NCBI RefSeq assembly: GCF_003600835.1
Contig: NZ_NQYC01000001.1
Location: forward strand, 992,001 to 1,056,000
DNA length: 64,000 nucleotides
From: Bacillus sp. PK3_68
GTDB taxonomy: Bacteria; Bacillota; Bacilli; Bacillales; Domibacillaceae
Reading direction: 5' to 3'
A model generated the notes under the pieces. It was given only the letters and a program-made list of their open reading frames with translations. It was not told where the DNA came from and ran no database searches. The translations under genes were made by a program, and so were the position numbers. Of the stretch, positions 58,704 to 64,000 are shown one piece after another (within the stretch, counting starts at the first letter, position 1; every line of letters starts with the position of its first letter).

Positions 58704-58734
58704 GAAATAATGTCCCCTCCTCCTCCATACATAT
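58704..58734 (+). promoter_or_regulatory. Candidate SigE promoter of cotJABC
   Basis: A -10 like CATACATAT (58726-58734) matches SigE; the -35 region (GAAATAA, 58704-58710) is a weaker match at 15-bp spacing. cotJ of B. subtilis is SigE-dependent. Confidence 0.55.
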
Positions 58735-58763
58735 AGATTGAAGTATAAAAAAGGAGGAAGGGA

Positions 58764-58997
58764 ATGAACAACTGCACCTGGTACAAAACATACCGTCCGT
58801 ATATAAGTCCACTGGACCCCTGTCCGCCCATAAGAGTAAAGAGATATTCCACTCCGCCCCAATTGTACGTCGGATTTCAACCGCCGGGCCTTGAACAATT
58901 CCCGGCCCACGCGGCCCTAAAAGCCGGGACACTATGGAAATGCTTTTATGATCCATACTATTCATTAAGAGAAATGAAGAAGGGGGTTAGAGAATGA
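58764..58997 (+). CDS. cotJA: Spore coat protein CotJA
   Basis: A 77-residue Pro/Tyr-rich protein beginning MNNCTWYKTYRPYISPLDPCPP, with the family stretches PPQLYVGFQPPGLEQFP and ALKAGTLWKCFYDPY. CotJA and CotJC interact in the coat in B. subtilis. GGAGGGAAGGGA precedes the ATG. It overlaps cotJB by four bases. Confidence 0.92.
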   Translation: MNNCTWYKTYRPYISPLDPCPPIRVKRYSTPPQLYVGFQPPGLEQFPAHAALKAGTLWKCFYDPYYSLREMKKGVRE

Positions 58998-59260
58998 AAC
59001 AAAAACAACTGCCCCCTGAATACTACAGCGAGCTGGAAGAGATCCAGGCCGTCGATTTTGTCATTGTTGAATTAGTTCTCTATCTTCATACCCATCCTGA
59101 TGATCTTGAAGCAATAAAGCAATATAATGAGCACGTAAAATTAAGCAAAACTCTAAAAAAAGCTTTCGAAAAAAAATACGGAGCGCTGACGAGCTTCGGA
59201 TACAGCTACTCCCGTTACCCATTTGATTACAAAGGAACTCCATGGCCTTGGCAAGTGTAA
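58994..59260 (+). CDS. cotJB: Spore coat protein CotJB
   Basis: An 88-residue protein with LPPEYYSELEEIQAVDFVIVELVLYLHTHPDD and a C-terminal PFDYKGTPWPWQV, both typical of CotJB. Start overlaps the cotJA stop (ATGA). Function beyond coat association is unknown. Confidence 0.92.
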   Translation: MKQKQLPPEYYSELEEIQAVDFVIVELVLYLHTHPDDLEAIKQYNEHVKLSKTLKKAFEKKYGALTSFGYSYSRYPFDYKGTPWPWQV

Positions 59261-59288
59261 TAAAGATGATCGCTGAAAGGAGATTACT

Positions 59289-59858
59289 ATGTGGGTATAT
59301 GAAAAGAAGCTGCAATATCCAGTGAGAGTGAGCACATGCAACCCGAGGCTCGCCAAATACTTAATTGAACAGTACGGAGGAGCAGACGGAGAATTAGCCG
59401 CTGCCCTGCGCTATCTCAATCAACGCTACACCATCCCCGATAAGGTAGTCGGCTTGCTGACCGATATTGGAACAGAAGAATTTGCTCATCTGGAAATGAT
59501 CGCCACAATGGTGTATAAGCTGACAAAAGATGCCACACCTGACCAAATGAAGGCAGCTGGCCTGGCTGATCACTATGCAGATCATGATAAAGCACTCTTT
59601 TATCATAATGCAGCTGGCGTTCCATGGACAGCCACTTACATTCAGGCAAAAGGCGATCCGATTGCCGATCTGTATGAGGACATTGCAGCAGAAGAAAAAG
59701 CTCGCGCTACTTATCAATGGCTGATTGATTTAAGCGACGATCCTGATCTTAACGATGGGCTCCGCTTTTTACGCGAGCGGGAGATTATCCACTCCCAGCG
59801 TTTCCGAGAAGCCGTCGAAATACTAAAAGAGGAAAGAGACCGCAAAAAAGTCTTTTAA
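59289..59858 (+). CDS. cotJC: Manganese catalase-like coat protein CotJC
   Basis: A 189-residue dimanganese catalase-fold protein: MWVYEKKLQYPVRVSTCNP, LGGEGEL-type region (here YGGADGELAAALRYLNQRY with metal Glu), TEEFAHLEMIATMVYKL and EEKARATYQWL supply the metal ligands. It likely detoxifies peroxide in the coat. RBS GAAAGGAG. Last gene of cotJABC. Confidence 0.94.
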   Translation: MWVYEKKLQYPVRVSTCNPRLAKYLIEQYGGADGELAAALRYLNQRYTIPDKVVGLLTDIGTEEFAHLEMIATMVYKLTKDATPDQMKAAGLADHYADHDKALFYHNAAGVPWTATYIQAKGDPIADLYEDIAAEEKARATYQWLIDLSDDPDLNDGLRFLREREIIHSQRFREAVEILKEERDRKKVF

Positions 59859-59867
59859 TTATTTAAA

Positions 59868-59898
59868 AAAGCTCCGAAGTCTCAAACTCCGGAGCTTT
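59868..59898. terminator. Bidirectional terminator between cotJC and the permease
   Basis: Stem AGCTCCG/CGGAGCT plus inner pairs, with A run and T run on both sides. Confidence 0.75.
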
Positions 59899-59903
59899 CC
59901 GTA

Positions 59904-61262
59904 TTAAGATGTCTGCTTCTGCAGTCCTTTTCCATAATACATGCCTACTAAAAACAGCAGCCATAATGGACCCACATACAAAGCAATCCGCGTATCTGGC
60001 GAAAAAGCCATTAAAACGATAACCATCGCCAAAAAAGCTAGAGAAAGATAGGAGCCTATTGGCCAGAATGGAGCAGCAAACTTTAATGATTTTCTCTGTT
60101 CAGCAGATAGCCCCCTTCTAAACTGAAGCTGCGAAAGTAAAATCATGGACCATGTCCAAATAGCGCCGAATGTAGAAATGCTCGTTACCCACACAAACAC
60201 TTTCTCAGGAACGAAATAATTTAAGATTACACCAATTAACAGGACACCAGCTGATACAAGAATGGCCCGAGATGGAACACCGGTTTTAGCTACTCTTTTA
60301 AAAGCAGGCGATGCTTGACCTTGATCTGCCAGGTTGAACAACATCCGCCCTGTGCTAAAAATCCCACTATTACAGCTGGAAAGAGCGGCTGTCAAAACAA
60401 CAAAATTGATAATTCCCGCTGCACTTGGGATACCAATTTTTTCAAATGTTAAAACAAATGGACTGCCTGCTGTTCCGATTTCATTCCATGGGTAAATGGA
60501 CATGATGACAAATAATGCACCCACATAAAAAACGAGTATGCGCCAGAACACAGTATTTACCGCCCGCGAAATAGCTTTTTCTGGATTTCTTACTTCGCCT
60601 GCCGTTACACCGAGCATTTCAATGCCGAGATAAGCGAACATAACCATTGTCATAGACATTAAAATTCCTTTTAAGCCATTCGGGGCAAAGCCACCGTGTG
60701 CCCATAAATTACTAATACCAGTAGCTACTCCCCCATTGCCAATTCCGAACAAAATAATACCGAGACCTACTACAATCATTAAAATAATTGCGACAATTTT
60801 AATTAAAGCAAACCAGAATTCAAACTCTCCATAGGCTTTCACTGTAATTAAGTTTACAGCGGACATAATAACCAGTGCAGCAAGCGCCCAGATCCAATTA
60901 GGCACATCTGGATACCATAAATGCATGTATACTCCTACCGCTGTAATTTCTGCCATACATGTAACAATCCATAAAAACCAATAGTTCCAACCAGTAATAT
61001 AACCATAAATAGGACCTAGGTGGTCCTGTGCATATCGACTAAAAGAACCAGCAACTGGATTTTCAATAGCCATCTCCCCAAGCGCTCTCATAATCACAAA
61101 CATGACAGCACCAGCCGCGATGTAAGCTAGCAAGATCGCCGGGCCAGCCATTTTGATCGTAGTAGCCGATCCCAAGAACAAACCTACTCCGATACAAGCG
61201 CCGAGCGACATTAACGTAATATGCCTCTCTTCTAAACCCCTTTTAAGTTCTTGACCCTCCAT
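59904..61262 (-). CDS. Amino-acid permease, APC superfamily (AAT group, AlaP/ProY-like)
   Basis: A 452-residue transporter with 12 hydrophobic segments. It starts with the AAT signature GLEERHITLMSLGACIGVGLFLGSA, followed by GPAILLAYIAAG, GEMAIENPVAGSFS and the GAPxxxxKxSxxGVP-like SPAFKRVAKTGVPSRAI. Close relatives take up alanine, proline or GABA; specificity cannot be read. ATG 61262 is preferred to GTG 61268. It stands alone between cotJ and ypbE, where B. subtilis has no such gene. Confidence 0.9.
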   Translation of the reverse strand: MEGQELKRGLEERHITLMSLGACIGVGLFLGSATTIKMAGPAILLAYIAAGAVMFVIMRALGEMAIENPVAGSFSRYAQDHLGPIYGYITGWNYWFLWIVTCMAEITAVGVYMHLWYPDVPNWIWALAALVIMSAVNLITVKAYGEFEFWFALIKIVAIILMIVVGLGIILFGIGNGGVATGISNLWAHGGFAPNGLKGILMSMTMVMFAYLGIEMLGVTAGEVRNPEKAISRAVNTVFWRILVFYVGALFVIMSIYPWNEIGTAGSPFVLTFEKIGIPSAAGIINFVVLTAALSSCNSGIFSTGRMLFNLADQGQASPAFKRVAKTGVPSRAILVSAGVLLIGVILNYFVPEKVFVWVTSISTFGAIWTWSMILLSQLQFRRGLSAEQRKSLKFAAPFWPIGSYLSLAFLAMVIVLMAFSPDTRIALYVGPLWLLFLVGMYYGKGLQKQTS

Positions 61263-61389
61263 GTACACCTATCCCCTCTTAACTAAAATAAAGCGTTTTC
61301 ACAAATGAAGTATATCACAGTTCGACAAGATTCCTCATTTTTTTGATTTTTCTAATTACTATCCTCGTGATAATGATTTTACACCTACT

Positions 61390-61427
61390 AAAAATTCCCC
61401 TACCTAAAATTAGGGTAGAGGAATTTT
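61390..61427 (-). terminator. Terminator overlapping the ypbE 3' end
   Basis: A long stem AAAATTCC-CTACC / GGTAG-GGAATTTT (one mismatch), spanning the restored ypbE stop at 61410. Confidence 0.7.
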
Positions 61428-62152
61428 TAGCACTTGGCCTACTCGAATGTCATTGCCATTCAATTGATTGGCTTGCCTTATTTTTTCGATTCCTTCTTGC
61501 GACTTATAATACATCATAGAGATCCTAAAAACGGTCTCTTGAGGCTTTACAGTATGATAGACCACTTTTCCTTCAGGCTGCTCCTTATGTATCGGAGCCG
61601 TTTCTTTTTTTCTTCTACTTGTCTCTCCGGATGAGTTTCCTTTTGTACCTTTTCCTGTTCTACTTTTGGTTTCTCGTCAACCGGCTCGGCTTCTTGTTTC
61701 TCTTTTTCTTTAACCGGCGGCTCGCTTGTCTTTTCTGGAGGTGCCTCCACAGTAGAAGCTATTACCTCCTGAGCAGGCTCTGCTGATTTCTCCTCTATCT
61801 GTTTATCATTTTTGGCCGTCTTCTCCTCCCTCTCCTGCTCATCCGGCTCCTCCTCTTCATCGGATACGTCGTATAGCGGTGTGGAAGGACTTGAACTCTC
61901 GGTCACTACAGTCGTTGAGGAGTAGTCACGATCTCTTGCATGTGTATACCAGAATAACGTAATAAAGGGCAAGGTAATAAAAAAGACGAGCAGTACTTTT
62001 AGCAACGGGTATTTCTTTTGTTTTTTCTCCTCTTTTCTTTCCATTCGTGAGGAGGTTGTTTCCTGAACAGGCGGCTCTTCCTGCTCACGTTTAACTCTTT
62101 GAATTTCTACGCGAGTCTTTTGCGCCAACTCACGATAAGGGTCTTTCGTCAT
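61410..62152 (-). pseudogene. ypbE: LysM-domain membrane protein YpbE, one-base frameshift
   Basis: An N-terminal cytoplasmic part, a membrane segment (YPLLKVLLVFFITLPFITLFWY), a long Glu/Lys/Pro-rich stalk and, in another frame, a C-terminal LysM module (VVYHTVKPQETVFRISMMYY ... GNDIRVGQVLKIPLP). The frame switch lies at a run of seven T (plus strand 61605-61611). One more base restores 247 residues with the LysM, close to B. subtilis YpbE. LysM binds peptidoglycan. The deletion is probably an assembly artefact. Confidence 0.86.
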
Positions 62153-62166
62153 AGTTCATCCCTTCT

Positions 62167-62757
62167 TTATAATTCATTCTTATTTTGTTTGTGGCGAATG
62201 GCTAATCCCAGCAGAAAATCAATCGTGAAATGCATCATTATGACAACTGCTAGATTGCCAGTCCAATCAAATAGCCAGCCAATGCCAAAGCTTAGAAGAA
62301 TGACATTGATTGTTAAATACCACTGTGATAAATACCTCACATGAATGATAGCGAAAAGAATACTTGCCGGAATGAATCCAACTATCGTCTGGACCATTCC
62401 CCTGAAAAAAATTTCTTCAGACACTGCAACCAAAAAAGCAATTAAAAAGATTTCTGCAACAGAACGGCTCGTGAATAGCCGGTTATTGATGCCCCCGTCA
62501 TCATAATACTTTTCAGGCAGCTTTTTCATTAAATATAAATCCATTGCAACCACTAACAGTCCCGCTCCTCCGCCCCAAATAACGATATCCGCGAAGGACC
62601 ATTTAAACAAGCGGTAAAACTCCTTTAAATCCTCAAATACAAAACTGCCGATAATGAGTGATAGCAGCAGCAAAAGAAATTGCGTTAAATAAAGAGCATG
62701 GAGCACCTCTTTATCCGTCATTTGCCGGATGAGATCAGCTTGCTTATTTCTTTTCAT
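62167..62757 (-). CDS. ypbD: CPBP-family intramembrane protease-like protein YpbD
   Basis: A 196-residue membrane protein with the ABI/CPBP motifs: EE in VSEEIFFRGMVQ near residue 132 and FAIIHVRY near 160, about five hydrophobic segments. Such proteins act as CAAX-type proteases; no substrate is known. ATG 62757 follows the recS stop region, with GAGGTGACGGG upstream. Confidence 0.9.
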   Translation of the reverse strand: MKRNKQADLIRQMTDKEVLHALYLTQFLLLLLSLIIGSFVFEDLKEFYRLFKWSFADIVIWGGGAGLLVVAMDLYLMKKLPEKYYDDGGINNRLFTSRSVAEIFLIAFLVAVSEEIFFRGMVQTIVGFIPASILFAIIHVRYLSQWYLTINVILLSFGIGWLFDWTGNLAVVIMMHFTIDFLLGLAIRHKQNKNEL

Positions 62758-62770
62758 ATGTCTATTCCCG

Positions 62771-64000
62771 TCACCTCTCAACTTGAAGCAAAGAACTGAG
62801 AATAGCTTGCCAATCCAGCTCCTCACGTTTTTCTGGGGAACCACGCTTGTTATATTTCTGCCAGTCTATGCCGCACAAATCACAGCAATTAGCGGGTTTA
62901 CTCTCCAGCTGTTCTTCAAAATAGTTAAGAATTTCTTGCCGTCGGCATGTCTTTGCCCGTACCCACCGAAGCATCGTCAGCCGTTTTTCTTCCTTCTGCC
63001 TGAGCCGTTCCTGTCGTTTGGCCATAACATACTCAGCAATATTGGTCTGGCCTTTTCGCGCTGCTTCTTGAGCATAATGACGAAGGAAACGGGCCTGCAC
63101 GTCAGTCAGCTGCAAAGCCGTTATCCGCTCCTCTTCTGTCTGACCGTCAGAGGGAGATAAATAGCCGGTAATTTGGCTGTCGGAGGGAAATTCCCCTTCG
63201 GCTATCATCGAATGAAACTCTTCATCTCCCGGGGTATATAACAGAACGGAAAGCGCCCTTCCTCCGTCTCTGCCGCCTCTGCCAATCTCCTGCAAATAAG
63301 ATTCAAGCTGAGCTGGAAGATGATAATGAATAACAAACCGAATGTTATCTTTATTCACTCCCATTCCGAAGGCACTGGTCGCACAAATAACATCTAGTTC
63401 GTCACGCAAAAATTGCTGCTGAATCAAAATACGGTCTTCCTGTTCCATGCCCCCGTGATAAAATGCTACTTTTCCAATGCCATGCTGCCGTAACCAGCCA
63501 GCCCCCTCCTCTGTTGCCCGCTTACTTGAAAAATATACAATTCCCGGCTTCTCAAGCTCGCTAATTAGCCTCAGCAGTCTGGCTTGCTTATCAGCATGTG
63601 ACGGGAGCTGTTCTACCGCCATTGCAATATTTGGCCGGTCCACGGAAAAGATCCACTCTTCCATCTGTTCGACCTTTAAATACTGAATAATATCGCGCCT
63701 GACTTCAGCTGTGGCTGTGGCTGTCAAAGCGAGAGTTAGAGGAGAGCCAAGCCGCTCTCTCACTTCACCTAACAGACGGTAATCTGGCCGAAAATCATGG
63801 CCCCATTGGGAAATACAATGCGCTTCATCCACAACAAAAAGAGAGAGCTGTATCCTGCTCAGCGCCTTAATCACTTGCTCGCTCATCAGCATTTCCGGGG
63901 ATAAAAAGATAAAGCGGTAGTTCGGCAGCTGGCGGATCACTTGCTGCTTTTCTTCGAACGACAAAAATGAGTTCAAAGCAGCCACGCTTTTCTCCCCGCG
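62771..64000 (-). CDS. recS: RecQ-family DNA helicase RecS (5' end beyond the window)
   Basis: The window holds about 410 C-terminal codons, from just before motif [21 protein letters not shown] (DEAH), [24 protein letters not shown] and [13 protein letters not shown] (motif VI). A C-terminal Cys4 zinc module follows ([10 protein letters not shown] ... CCDLCG). No HRDC domain follows, as in B. subtilis RecS. The internal ATG at 63985 is not the start. Role: 3'-5' unwinding in recombination and replication repair. Confidence 0.94.
   Translation of the reverse strand, partial: RGEKSVAALNSFLSFEEKQQVIRQLPNYRFIFLSPEMLMSEQVIKALSRIQLSLFVVDEAHCISQWGHDFRPDYRLLGEVRERLGSPLTLALTATATAEVRRDIIQYLKVEQMEEWIFSVDRPNIAMAVEQLPSHADKQARLLRLISELEKPGIVYFSSKRATEEGAGWLRQHGIGKVAFYHGGMEQEDRILIQQQFLRDELDVICATSAFGMGVNKDNIRFVIHYHLPAQLESYLQEIGRGGRDGGRALSVLLYTPGDEEFHSMIAEGEFPSDSQITGYLSPSDGQTEEERITALQLTDVQARFLRHYAQEAARKGQTNIAEYVMAKRQERLRQKEEKRLTMLRWVRAKTCRRQEILNYFEEQLESKPANCCDLCGIDWQKYNKRGSPEKREELDWQAILSSLLQVER

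Noticed and set aside
58631-58965. Overlapping minus-strand frames upstream of ypbG
   Set aside because: They are antisense to cotJA and its promoter; cotJA has clear family similarity.

Overview
The window is a chromosomal segment of an endospore-forming member of the Bacillaceae. This rests on gene content and order: dinG, panBCD, birA-cca-bshA-bshB1-mgsA-dapB, the qcrABC complex, the aro/tyr/his block, cheR-ndk-hepT-menG-hepS-mtrB-folE-hbs-spoIVA, gpsA-der, fni-ypfD-plsC-cmk, ypeB-sleB, prsW, ypdA, ypbH, ypbG, ypbE, ypbD and recS follow the Bacillus subtilis backbone closely, nearly all on the minus strand. SpoIVA, SleB/YpeB and CotJABC show sporulation. BshA, BshB1 and YpdA show bacillithiol metabolism. 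The genus cannot be fixed from the sequence alone. I see no rRNA, tRNA, CRISPR array or prophage.

Layout. 1-2694: dinG, cut by the left edge. 2.8-9.9 kb: an inserted catabolic island between dinG and panD. It holds a TetR-type regulator with a palindromic operator, a sigma-54 activator without a sensor domain, and a convergent four-gene operon (aldehyde dehydrogenase, Rieske oxygenase of the quaternary-amine type, PuuP-like permease, TrxR-like ferredoxin reductase). The operon is preceded by a consensus -24/-12 promoter and an activator-like palindrome. 10-12.5 kb: panBCD behind a structured leader ending in a terminator. 12.5-13.6 kb: an inserted lipoprotein dehydrogenase. 13.6-34.7 kb: cofactor, bacillithiol, lysine, respiratory and aromatic-amino-acid genes; the trp genes usual between aroH and hisC are absent. 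34.85-35.4 kb: four structured intergenic repeats. 35.4-53.2 kb: nucleotide, menaquinone, folate, sporulation, GTPase, lipid and germination genes. 53.2-56 kb: asparaginase followed by an IS1182-like element. 56-64 kb: ypdA, ypbH, ypbG, cotJABC, an amino-acid permease, ypbE, ypbD and the 3' part of recS.

Quality. Four genes (ypjC, aroF, ypfA, ypbE) each carry an apparent single-base deletion in a homopolymer; restoring one base gives a family-typical full-length protein every time. Homopolymer under-calling in the assembly is the simplest explanation, so these genes are probably intact in the organism.

Best candidate for an undescribed system: the 2.8-9.9 kb island. It appears to be a TetR to sigma-54-activator to SigL cascade controlling uptake and oxidative breakdown of an amine, probably a quaternary ammonium compound. 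The oxygenase uses a Glu-bridged Rieske active site and is paired with a reductase unlike the one known for CntA.
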